Part shown: positions 6,446-12,455 of the stretch, piece by piece
Position numbering within the stretch: position 1 is the first letter of the stretch
Layout: each line of letters opens with the position of its first letter
NCBI GenBank assembly: GCA_012512335.1
Contig: JAAZEK010000431.1
Span: 1-12,455, forward strand
Direction of reading: 5' to 3'
Source of the DNA: Clostridiales bacterium
Lineage (GTDB): Bacteria > Bacillota > Clostridia > Caldicoprobacterales > DTU083
DNA: 12,455 nucleotides
The notes under the pieces: generated by a model
What the model saw: only the letters and a program-made list of their open reading frames with translations
The model's database searches: none
Told to the model about the DNA's origin: nothing
Position numbers and translations under genes: made by a program

Positions 6446-6446
6446 C

Positions 6447-7160
6447 ATGGAAGATCCATATAAAATATTGGGGGTCAGTCCCACAGCATCAGATGAGGAA
6501 GTTACAAAAGCATATCGTAAACTGGCAAAGAAGTACCACCCAGATTTAAACCCTGGTAACAAGGCTGCTGAACAAATGATGAGTAAAATTAATGCTGCTT
6601 ACGAACAGATTAAGACTCAAAAAACAGGCGGTGCATCTTATGAACGGCCTGACGGAAGCTATGGGCAGCAAAGGCATGACCAGTCTAATAGAGGCAGAGG
6701 TTATGACTCTTATGGCGGTTTTGATTTTGGTGGATTTGAAGATATATTTGGTGAATTTTTTGGACAAGGATGGAGCCAGCAGAGCAATAGGCAGTCTGGA
6801 GCTCCTACAGTGCAACAGGCACGCTTGTACATACAAGCCAGGCAGTATCGAACCGCACTGCAAATACTAGCCCAAATAAATGTAAGAAATGCAGAGTGGT
6901 ATTATCTTAGTGCTATCGCAAATGCCGGGATAGGTAATCGAGTTACGGCCTTGAATCATGCTCAAATGGCAGCTCGCATGGAACCTAATAATCAAGAATA
7001 TCAGCAATTGCTGAATCAATTCCAACAGGGTAGTAATGCTTACCAGGAAACAGGACGAAGTCAAGGCTTTGATATGGGAAGTATGGGGCGTGGCTTTCTT
7101 CGGATACTGTTAGCTCAGTTGTTTTGTATATTTTGTTGTCGTTACCCCTGCTGTTGCTAG
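6447..7160 (+). CDS. J-domain (class C DnaJ) protein with TPR-like region and cysteine-rich tail
   Basis: A 237-residue co-chaperone. The J domain fills residues 1-70, with DPYKILGVSPTAS at the start and the HPD motif at residues 31-33 that stimulates Hsp70 ATPase. Next come a Gly/Phe/Gln-rich segment (about residues 75-115; GGFDFGGFEDIFGEFFGQ) and a helical region with two TPR-like repeats (about 118-195; QARLYIQARQYRTALQIL, then NAEWYYLSAIANAGIGNRVTA). No DnaJ zinc-finger or C-terminal client domains are present, so it is not a canonical DnaJ. The last 12 residues hold six cysteines after a hydrophobic stretch, which could anchor in membrane, bind metal or be lipid-modified. ATG 6447 follows GGGGTGGAG at 6431-6439; an upstream in-frame codon at 6360 would lie deep inside the previous gene. 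It is followed 55 bases later by its probable partner, dnaK. Confidence 0.9.
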   Translation: MEDPYKILGVSPTASDEEVTKAYRKLAKKYHPDLNPGNKAAEQMMSKINAAYEQIKTQKTGGASYERPDGSYGQQRHDQSNRGRGYDSYGGFDFGGFEDIFGEFFGQGWSQQSNRQSGAPTVQQARLYIQARQYRTALQILAQINVRNAEWYYLSAIANAGIGNRVTALNHAQMAARMEPNNQEYQQLLNQFQQGSNAYQETGRSQGFDMGSMGRGFLRILLAQLFCIFCCRYPCCC

Positions 7161-7215
7161 TGAGGCAGGTATTAGGATGCAGAAAAATGTTGTTAATTAC
7201 TGGAGGAGAAAATAG

Positions 7216-8946
7216 ATGAGCAAAATAATTGGAATAGACCTTGGAACCACAAATTCATGTGTAGCTGTGATGGAAGGTGACAAGCCCGTCATAATACCTA
7301 ATGCAGAAGGTGGTCGCACAACACCGTCGGTGGTAGCTTTTTCAAAGACTGGAGAACGTCTAGTGGGACAGGTCGCATTGCGCCAAGCAGCAACAAACCC
7401 AGATCATACAATCAGCTCTGTAAAACGAGAGATGGGTTCGGATTATAAAGTTAAAATAGATGGAAAATCTTTTACTGCACCTGAAATATCCGCTATGATT
7501 TTAGGGAAGCTGAAAAAGGATGCAGAAGCATACCTTGGGGAAACCGTAAGCGAAGCAGTCATTACTGTACCAGCCTATTTTACAGATTCTCAAAGACAAG
7601 CTACCAAGGATGCTGGCACCATAGCTGGGCTGGAAGTGAAACGTATAATTAATGAGCCAACTGCGGCTGCGGTAGCTTATGGTATGGATAAAGAAGAAAG
7701 TCAGAAGGTATTGGTTTTCGACCTTGGAGGCGGAACCTTCGATATTTCAATTTTGGACATTAAGGACGGAGTTATTGAGGTGTTAGCAACAGCAGGCAAT
7801 AATCGTTTGGGCGGTGACGATTTTGACAACTGTCTGGTAGACTGGTTGATAGAGGAATTTAAGAAAGAAGAGAATGTAAATCTGTCTAATCAGCCTGCTG
7901 CTATTCAACGCTTGAAGGAGGCTGCAGAGCAGGCGAAGAAGGATCTTTCTGCTTCTGAAATGGCTACGATTAACCTACCATTTCTCTCTGAGTCTAAGGG
8001 GAATCCTCTTCATATGAACTCTACCATAACCCGAGCAAAGTTTGATGGTTTGACAGCTCATCTTGTGGAAGCTACTGTTGGGCCTATAAAGCAAGCAATG
8101 GAAGATGCACATATAACTAAAAACGATATTGGCAAGGTGTTGCTAGTAGGTGGCTCTACCCGTATACCTGCCGTGCAGGAAAAGGTGAAAAGTGTTACTG
8201 GTAAGGAAGGTTTTAAAGGAATCAACCCTGATGAATGTGTAGTTATGGGCGCTGCTTTACAAGGAGGAGTCATGGTTGGTAGTGTCACAGGACTTTTACT
8301 CTTAGATGTAACACCCCTATCCCTAGGTATTGAAACAATGGGCGGAATTTGTACCCATGTTATTGAGCGAAACACAACTATTCCAATCTCAAAAAGTCAG
8401 ATATTTACTACAGCAGCTAATTTTCAGCCTGCAGTAGAAATCCACGTGCTCCAAGGCGAACGTCCTAGAGCTAGTGAAAATAAAACATTAGGTAAGTTCA
8501 AGCTTAAAGGAATACAGAAAGCAATGGCGGGAGTGCCTCAAATAGAAGTTACCTTTACCATTGATGCTAATGGTATTGTCAACGTTGCTGCGAAGGATCT
8601 GAAGACGGGTAAGGTCCAAGATATAACGATAGAAGCTTCCTCAAACATGAGTGATGCTGATATCCAAAAAGCCATACGAGATGCCGAGCAATATTCAGCA
8701 GAGGATGATAAATTCCGTCAGGAATCAGAAGTGAGTAGCCGACTACAAAGCTTGCTTTACCAAGCAGTAGAAGTGGAAAAAAGATTAGCCAAAAGTAAGG
8801 ATAAACAGGCATTTAAAGAAGCAAGAGCTGCATTGAAGGAACCAGTTAAAGTGGGTAATAAGGTCTTAAAGAGCAAGAATGCGGATGAAATGACATCTGC
8901 TTGCGATGCACTTGAAGCTGCCTTAGCACCTTATCAAAGCGAATAA
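7216..8946 (+). CDS. dnaK: Hsp70 chaperone (DnaK), short-tailed, probably a paralog
   Basis: A 576-residue ATP-driven chaperone. The nucleotide-binding domain is intact: GIDLGTTNS at 6-14, NEPTAAAVAYG, phosphate loop D169-LGGGTFD, and LVGGSTRIP. The domain linker LLLLD ends at D364 before VTPLSLGIE, and the substrate-binding beta domain (RNTTIPISKSQ, VEIHVLQGER, IDANGIVNVAAKD) runs to about residue 480. The helical lid follows but ends at ALAPYQSE, so the Gly/acid-rich disordered tail usual in DnaK of about 610 residues is missing. It lacks the ~24-residue insertion of Gram-negative DnaK, as expected in Gram-positives. ATG 7216 follows GGAGGAG at 7202-7208. The neighbours are a class C J-protein and DUF5685 rather than grpE, hrcA and a canonical dnaJ, so this is more likely an extra Hsp70 serving a special client than the housekeeping copy. 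It ends the operon. Confidence 0.93.
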   Translation: MSKIIGIDLGTTNSCVAVMEGDKPVIIPNAEGGRTTPSVVAFSKTGERLVGQVALRQAATNPDHTISSVKREMGSDYKVKIDGKSFTAPEISAMILGKLKKDAEAYLGETVSEAVITVPAYFTDSQRQATKDAGTIAGLEVKRIINEPTAAAVAYGMDKEESQKVLVFDLGGGTFDISILDIKDGVIEVLATAGNNRLGGDDFDNCLVDWLIEEFKKEENVNLSNQPAAIQRLKEAAEQAKKDLSASEMATINLPFLSESKGNPLHMNSTITRAKFDGLTAHLVEATVGPIKQAMEDAHITKNDIGKVLLVGGSTRIPAVQEKVKSVTGKEGFKGINPDECVVMGAALQGGVMVGSVTGLLLLDVTPLSLGIETMGGICTHVIERNTTIPISKSQIFTTAANFQPAVEIHVLQGERPRASENKTLGKFKLKGIQKAMAGVPQIEVTFTIDANGIVNVAAKDLKTGKVQDITIEASSNMSDADIQKAIRDAEQYSAEDDKFRQESEVSSRLQSLLYQAVEVEKRLAKSKDKQAFKEARAALKEPVKVGNKVLKSKNADEMTSACDALEAALAPYQSE

Positions 8947-8952
8947 GATTTG

Positions 8953-8993
8953 GGAAGCATGGGGACGGTTCTCTTGCTTCCACCCATGCTTCC
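8953..8993. terminator. REP-like stem-loop, probable terminator after dnaK
   Basis: A perfect 11-bp stem, GGAAGCATGGG (8953-8963) with CCCATGCTTCC (8983-8993), followed by TTTAGATTTT. The loop contains GGACGGTTCTC, and a second TTGCTTCC at 8973-8980 can compete for the left arm. The GGGGACGGTTCTC core is a motif I have often seen in dispersed REP-like hairpins of Clostridia. It lies between converging genes and could end transcription from dnaK. The gap 8947-9063 holds nothing else that I can see. Confidence 0.65.
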
Positions 8994-9063
8994 TTTAGAT
9001 TTTCTAAATGGGTAAAGTGTGGATATGGAATTACTCACGAGAAAGAAAGGTAGAATAATCATT

Positions 9064-9273
9064 CTATTTGTGTTTGTCTTGTATAATTACTTCCTGTACC
9101 CGGCCGACCTGTCCATCTTCAAGCATCACCTTAATACCATGAGGGTGAAAGCTACTCTTTGTTAAGAGCTTAGCGACCACACCCTCTGTAAGCTTGCCCG
9201 TTCGTTGATCAGCTTTCAGCACAATTTTTACATGTGCACCAATAGTTATATCTTTTCGGTTTTGTCCATTCAT
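9064..9273 (-). CDS. ywbE: YwbE family protein
   Basis: A 69-residue protein of the YwbE (DUF2196) family, recognised by its near-signature sequence MNGQNRKDITIGAHVKIVLK, then DQRTGKLTEGVV, LTKSSFHPHGIKV and DGQVGRVQ. Members are short, one-domain, beta-rich cytoplasmic proteins found across Firmicutes and other bacteria; their function is unknown, although the KOW-like small-barrel look of IGAHVKIVLK...GVV suggests nucleic-acid or protein binding (inference). The length is typical. ATG (9271-9273) follows AAGGAG (complement of 9283-9288) at a normal distance. It is the last gene on the minus strand, 77 bases after the lipoprotein gene, with a hairpin between them, so it may rely on readthrough or a promoter I cannot pick out. 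Confidence 0.9.
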   Translation of the reverse strand: MNGQNRKDITIGAHVKIVLKADQRTGKLTEGVVAKLLTKSSFHPHGIKVMLEDGQVGRVQEVIIQDKHK

Positions 9274-9298
9274 TATTAAAATCTCCTTAATAGTATAA

Positions 9299-9339
9299 TT
9301 TTCGGCTAAAATAAGATTCTTACTAATTCTAGCCGAAAA
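9299..9339 (-). terminator. Hairpin between lipoprotein gene and ywbE
   Basis: TTTTCGGCTA (9299-9308) and TAGCCGAAAA (9330-9339) form a perfect 10-bp stem with a 21-base loop that contains a smaller palindrome (TAAGATTCTTA, 9312-9322). It lies directly after the lipoprotein stop on the minus strand. Only a weak T-run follows in that direction, so it may be a leaky terminator or an mRNA-processing hairpin. Confidence 0.5.
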
Positions 9340-9350
9340 TACTAGTTTAT

Positions 9351-10307
9351 TTACTCACGCCACAATAACTCCACTGATTGTACCCTATAGTATCCATTTT
9401 CAGTTGGAGTATAACTGGTAAAATAGCTATCACCAGGTTCAAACATTTCACGTTTTATGATTTCCCCCTCAGGCGAATCAATCTTAGATTCGAAAATTAC
9501 ATATGACGTGTCTTTATTTAACTCTATTTCATCAGGTACAGCATTCGGTTTATAATCTTGGCTTAAAACGATATTGCTCTCAGCATCCATCTGTATTACA
9601 TTTACACTCGTAGATGGATGTTTTACAGCAATCTTAACGGTAGCCTTAAACTTTACTTCTGTTTTTTCGCCGTTTTCGGTGGTAGTGTATTTTTCTTCTA
9701 ATGTTTGAGTGAAGGCAGCCCCTTCACTCATATCACCTGAAAAACTAATTCCGCTGCCAGCAGTCAGATACACCTGTCCATCACTGCTCTGATACACTGG
9801 ATTTAAATAATAAGAATGATGTGAAGCATTAGCTGAAACATAGATAGTACCTTCAATGGAGGTTTCATCACCAATAGAGAGGTGTGCATCGCTAAAGTAA
9901 TTTCCAGATGACATAGCTGTATAAGGTTCATAATCTGTTTGTTGCACCTTGTATTGGAAGAAGGGAATGCCTTCAACCGCCTCAAACACGTATTCCATAA
10001 CACCTTCTGATTGAAATGGTTCTGAGTCCTCAAAGACCATAGGTTTTAATTCAGCGTAGATACGCCCTTGGTACTTTTCACTATGTTCTATAGTTACATC
10101 TCCACCCTTCTTAATGATGGATGAAATGTTATCCTGGAAATATCTATTGAAGTCGAACAAATCCAGATATTCAGAGGTGATATATACACCAATGAGACGA
10201 TCATTTTGAACCTCCAAACCATCAACTTTAGCTAACTGACAGCTAGATAAGCTTATAGCCAATATAAGCACAAGGCCAACTAATATATATTTCTTATACA
10301 TCTTCAT
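9351..10307 (-). CDS. Putative lipoprotein, function unknown
   Basis: A 318-residue exported lipoprotein. The N-terminus MKMYKKYILVGLVLILAI is a typical signal peptide and LSSC with Cys23 is the lipobox, so it should be lipid-anchored outside the membrane. The mature part is polar, beta-rich and acidic, with many Thr, Ser and Tyr residues and no cysteine after the lipidated one; I do not recognise a domain. The start at 10307 is chosen because GGAGGAG (complement of 10315-10321) lies 7 bases before it; longer in-frame starts (10334, 10331, 10313) lie at or before that site. The start overlaps the end of the HTH gene by 14 bases, which points to translational coupling and a shared operon with the YozG-type regulator and the DUF2975 protein. 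A cell-surface sensing or envelope-stress role is inferred only from this context. Confidence 0.8.
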   Translation of the reverse strand: MKMYKKYILVGLVLILAISLSSCQLAKVDGLEVQNDRLIGVYITSEYLDLFDFNRYFQDNISSIIKKGGDVTIEHSEKYQGRIYAELKPMVFEDSEPFQSEGVMEYVFEAVEGIPFFQYKVQQTDYEPYTAMSSGNYFSDAHLSIGDETSIEGTIYVSANASHHSYYLNPVYQSSDGQVYLTAGSGISFSGDMSEGAAFTQTLEEKYTTTENGEKTEVKFKATVKIAVKHPSTSVNVIQMDAESNIVLSQDYKPNAVPDEIELNKDTSYVIFESKIDSPEGEIIKREMFEPGDSYFTSYTPTENGYYRVQSVELLWRE

Positions 10308-10527
10308 CTTCATTCTCCTCCAAATTTCCATCAAATTTTAGGATATCTCCAATATCACACTGGAGATAATAACAAATCCTATTAACCGTAGAGAAGCGTA
10401 TACCCTTTGCTTTTCCACTCCTAAGTATAGATAGGTTGGCTTCTGTTATGCCAACAAGTCCACTTAATTCTTTTGAAGTCATGCCTCGCTGCTTGAGTAT
10501 GTCTTCAAGATAAACCTTTATGGCCAC
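10294..10527 (-). CDS. YozG-like HTH (Cro/C1 family) regulator
   Basis: A 77-residue DNA-binding protein. It is almost entirely one XRE/Cro-type HTH: LEDILKQRGMTSKELSGLVG for helices 1-2, ITEANLSILRSGKAKGIRFS around the recognition helix, and INRICYYL-like helix 5 ending in CDIGDILKF. The ITxANLSxLxxGKAKxIRFST pattern is typical of the YozG group, which is commonly encoded next to DUF2975 membrane proteins (YoaS/YozG in Bacillus). An acidic tail (NLEENEDEDV) follows. The start is GTG (complement at 10525-10527), with AGGCGG upstream; the preceding gene stops 13 bases before it. It probably acts as a dimer and may repress its own operon through the two inverted repeats at 11519-11580. Confidence 0.9.
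   Translation of the reverse strand: MAIKVYLEDILKQRGMTSKELSGLVGITEANLSILRSGKAKGIRFSTVNRICYYLQCDIGDILKFDGNLEENEDEDV
10315..10321 (-). promoter_or_regulatory. Ribosome binding site that fixes the lipoprotein start
   Basis: CTCCTCC on the plus strand, so GGAGGAG in the message, lying within the coding part of the HTH gene and 7 bases before ATG 10307. This makes the HTH and lipoprotein genes overlap by 14 bases. Confidence 0.75.
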
Positions 10528-10540
10528 TTATTTCCGCCTT

Positions 10541-11509
10541 TTAAACAAATAGGTCATTATCTTCTTTTAGGCTTTTAACCTGTTCAAAATAGCTGGCAAG
10601 CAGCATGACAGCAAGAACAAGTACAACAGACATAAGGGGAACGGAAAGAGTGTAATGGCTGGACCGAACCTTTGAGCCTAATACAAATTGGAGAATATTA
10701 ATGGTAATTTGAGACATCATGATAGCTACTATAGTATTCCGGCAGACATTTACGGTTTTTCTTGCAGAAATAACAACATCATCACTATATGGGTCTTTAT
10801 TAAGTGCATCAATTAGCTCGAATCCTGAGAAGATGATTATGATTTGAAGTATAAAGGGTAGTATACTTACAATATTCTGCAAGATCAAAAACAGTTTACT
10901 AAGGAAGAGATTTTGGCCCAAATCAGTATTGTCAACCATTAGTTGTCTCATTGAGGATAAAAGTGAAGAAAATCCTGATCCAAATATAGCGTATATGAGA
11001 ACTATACAGATGATGAACATGAGTACTTTCATATACTTTAATATGGATTTTGCCTCACTATTATTAAAAATTCGCAATCCACGAAGAATAAGGTAGCCAA
11101 TTATGGTTGAGTAAATGGTTACACCTAACAATGATTTGTTCATTTCGATTAATTCAAAAGCCCCGAAATGTCGCCCTATATAAGCGGGGTTTATCATCAA
11201 ATAGATGATGGGGAAAAGGAGGACACTTATAAGGATAAGCAACTTATCCTCGGTGTTTGCAGAGTTCTTGAATGCGCGAAAGATATAATAGACAGTAGGC
11301 AGGATACAAATAACAGAATATAGGATAATCGCTATAACATTTCCGATTGCGCTAGAGGTAGAGAGAAAACGCAAGCCCATACTTAGCTGTTCAAAAGGAA
11401 ACGCGAACAGTGAGGTAAAAGCATTTTCAAAGAACTTACCAAAAATGCTAATTAGTAAAAATGCAAGGGCTTCTATAGCCAAAATTGTTTTCAATAATGA
11501 TTTCAACAT
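10541..11509 (-). CDS. DUF2975-type multi-pass membrane protein
   Basis: A 322-residue membrane protein with about eight hydrophobic helices. The C-terminal half fits DUF2975: helices with ILPFILQIIII, then SARKTVNVCRNTIVAIMMSQ, and the closing KSLKEDNDLFV, a tail (LKEDNDL) that I recognise as typical of this family. Family members are often about 160 residues with four helices, so this protein carries an extra N-terminal set of about four helices and may be a fusion or duplication. ATG 11507-11509 follows GGAGGT (complement of 11513-11518). It is the first gene of the minus-strand operon, 13 bases ahead of the YozG-type regulator; in this pairing the membrane protein may control or respond to the regulator, but no mechanism is established. 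The promoter and two operator-like repeats lie just upstream. Confidence 0.82.
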   Translation of the reverse strand: MLKSLLKTILAIEALAFLLISIFGKFFENAFTSLFAFPFEQLSMGLRFLSTSSAIGNVIAIILYSVICILPTVYYIFRAFKNSANTEDKLLILISVLLFPIIYLMINPAYIGRHFGAFELIEMNKSLLGVTIYSTIIGYLILRGLRIFNNSEAKSILKYMKVLMFIICIVLIYAIFGSGFSSLLSSMRQLMVDNTDLGQNLFLSKLFLILQNIVSILPFILQIIIIFSGFELIDALNKDPYSDDVVISARKTVNVCRNTIVAIMMSQITINILQFVLGSKVRSSHYTLSVPLMSVVLVLAVMLLASYFEQVKSLKEDNDLFV

Positions 11510-11518
11510 AGCACCTCC

Positions 11519-11539
11519 AATTATTGTTTTACGATAATT
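11519..11539. promoter_or_regulatory. Operator-like inverted repeat A
   Basis: AATTATTG, 5 bases, CGATAATT: 7 of 8 arm positions are symmetric. It sits just downstream of the predicted transcription start and abuts the ribosome site of the DUF2975 gene. It shares its layout with repeat B 41 bp away, a fit to about four helical turns. Confidence 0.6.
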
Positions 11540-11547
11540 ACACTTTC

Positions 11548-11575
11548 ATTATATGCTAAAATTATTGTTTGTCAA
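11548..11575 (-). promoter_or_regulatory. Promoter of the DUF2975/HTH/lipoprotein operon
   Basis: Read on the minus strand: TTGACA (complement of 11570-11575), a 16-bp spacer and TATAAT (complement of 11548-11553). Both boxes match the consensus fully. Transcription would start near 11541, about 32 bases before the ATG. Repeat B covers the -35 box. Confidence 0.8.
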
Positions 11576-11580
11576 TAATT
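11560..11580. promoter_or_regulatory. Operator-like inverted repeat B over the -35 box
   Basis: AATTATTG, 5 bases, CAATAATT: a perfect 8-bp dyad that overlaps the TTGACA box. Together with repeat A it brackets the promoter, which is the classic layout for repression by an HTH dimer; the YozG-type protein of this operon is the obvious candidate. Confidence 0.65.
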
Positions 11581-11636
11581 ATTTTCTAAATTAATACATT
11601 CTAAGCTTCGTTGCATTATAGTGAGTAGAAATAATC

Positions 11637-11670
11637 TGAATAATAACCGATTACATCTGGACATTATTCA
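11637..11670. repeat. Inverted repeat upstream of the FAD oxidoreductase gene
   Basis: TGAATAAT (11637-11644) and ATTATTCA (11663-11670) are perfect 8-base arms 18 bases apart. It lies between the two divergent genes and could be a regulator site for the oxidoreductase gene. No convincing promoter is seen between it and 11755. AT-rich sequence makes chance possible. Confidence 0.35.
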
Positions 11671-11754
11671 AGAAAAATAATAGGATAATAGTGTAATGTG
11701 CCTTGTATCTATAAATGTTGTTAATCTTTAAACCTTGAGGGGGATATTAGCTAT

Positions 11755-12455
11755 ATGATCTATGATAGTACAAGATATGACGTCGTGATTGTAGGAGGAG
11801 GCCCCAGCGGAATTAGTGCTGCTATAAGCGCTTCGCAAAATGGAGCTAAAACCCTGCTGGTAGAAAAGGAAGGCTTTGTTGGCGGCATGACGACTAGCGG
11901 ATTACTTAGCACATGGGGTGGAAGGGCATCTAGTAGTAATTTCGAAGCTATAAAATCACAATGTACCATAAAAAGAGGGCACAGGTCTGTATTTGATCCA
12001 GAAAAATTAAAATATATTTACCTAAAGGAATTGGAAAAAAGCAAAGTTAATTTGTTACTTCATGCGCAACTAAGCGGAGTAAACAAAACGAAAGACAGAA
12101 TCGATAGTATTGAAGTTTTGGGCAAGGCTGGAAGGATGATTATTGAAGGCGATATTTTCATAGATTCCACCGGAGATGGTGACCTTGCATATTTAAGTGG
12201 TGTTGACTACACGAAAGGCCGTGAGACTGACGGGCTTATGCAACCCATGACATTATTATTTACAGTTGGAAATGTAGATGAGCAAAAAGCAGTCTATCCT
12301 AGCTTTAATACACATCCTGATTTAGAAAAAAATATGTTGGCTTATGTTGAGAAGGGCGCAATATCAAGACCTGCTGGTCATGTTATCCTTATGGAAGGCT
12401 ACCATAAAGGAACTGCAACGGTTAATATGACTAATGCAATCAGAGTTGATGGAAC
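11755..12455 (+). CDS. FAD-dependent oxidoreductase, N-terminal part (runs off the window)
   Basis: The frame from ATG 11755 is open to the end of the window (233 complete codons). It starts with the FAD-binding Rossmann fold: V10-V-I-V-G14-G-G16-P-S-G19, then E37 at the end of the second strand to bind the ribose, and GGMTTSGLLSTWGG. The second flavin motif DSTGDGD begins at D137, followed by GRETDGLMQPMTLLF. This pattern is the FAD_oxidored family (PF12831 type), whose members are mostly uncharacterised flavoproteins of anaerobes. FDPEKLK is also typical. The segment between the GGMTTSG region and FDPE is only about 30 residues, shorter than in many relatives, but the frame is smooth. The ribosome site (AGGGGG, 11738-11743) is 11 bases from the ATG, a little far. 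It is divergent from the DUF2975 operon; the substrate is unknown. Confidence 0.85.
   Translation, partial: MIYDSTRYDVVIVGGGPSGISAAISASQNGAKTLLVEKEGFVGGMTTSGLLSTWGGRASSSNFEAIKSQCTIKRGHRSVFDPEKLKYIYLKELEKSKVNLLLHAQLSGVNKTKDRIDSIEVLGKAGRMIIEGDIFIDSTGDGDLAYLSGVDYTKGRETDGLMQPMTLLFTVGNVDEQKAVYPSFNTHPDLEKNMLAYVEKGAISRPAGHVILMEGYHKGTATVNMTNAIRVDG

Noticed and set aside
6360..6446. Longer start for the J-protein at 6360
   Set aside because: It lies inside the DUF5685 gene, and the J domain begins properly at 6447 after a good ribosome site.
7216..8946. Treating this as the housekeeping dnaK operon
   Set aside because: No hrcA, grpE, canonical dnaJ or CIRCE element is present around it; the context favours a paralog, though this cannot be proved from the window.
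9292..9320. Promoter for ywbE from TATACT (minus strand, 9292-9297)
   Set aside because: No -35 box at proper spacing, and the start site would fall on the ribosome site.

Overview
The window looks like a chromosomal segment of a low-GC Gram-positive bacterium, most likely a Clostridia/Peptococcaceae-type or related Firmicute. The basis is AT-rich intergenic DNA, strong AGGAGG-type ribosome sites, GTG starts, Bacillota families (YwbE, a YozG-type regulator with a DUF2975 protein, DUF5685) and a transporter-like membrane protein fused to a LuxR DNA-binding domain. The genus cannot be fixed from the sequence.

Layout, left to right. (1) 1-422: 3' end of a sodium:neurotransmitter-symporter-family transporter, closed by an intrinsic terminator. 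(2) 619-3038, plus strand: three tightly spaced zinc-ribbon genes (the first with a coiled coil, the second almost nothing but zinc ribbons, the third with ten CxxC knuckles), a stand-alone LuxR-type HTH protein, a zinc-ribbon membrane protein with a Tic20/DUF4870-like region, then a terminator. (3) 3112-3338: a MITE-like element that can fold into one long hairpin. (4) 3526-4989: a 12-helix-like membrane protein with a C-terminal LuxR HTH, followed at once by a ~50 bp remnant of the same element. (5) 5209-8946, plus strand: an apparent operon encoding a two-helix zinc-ribbon membrane protein, a DUF5685 protein, a J-domain/TPR protein with a cysteine-packed tail, and a short-tailed Hsp70 (DnaK), ended by a REP-like hairpin. 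(6) 9064-11509, minus strand: DUF2975-type membrane protein, YozG-type HTH regulator, lipoprotein (the last two overlap), then YwbE. A consensus promoter lies in front, with two matching inverted-repeat operators. (7) 11755-end, plus strand: 5' part of an FAD-dependent oxidoreductase.

How the parts may work together. The 5209-8946 operon resembles a dedicated Hsp70/J-protein machine carrying its own accessory proteins but no grpE or hrcA beside it. The upstream zinc-ribbon genes may be related in function, but nothing in the DNA proves it. DUF5685 carries two aspartate motifs placed and spaced much like those of squalene/phytoene synthases, plus a possible CxxC...CxxH metal site; this is the most testable enzymatic hint here. 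The 10294-11509 pair is probably an autoregulated regulator/membrane-protein module with an attached lipoprotein.
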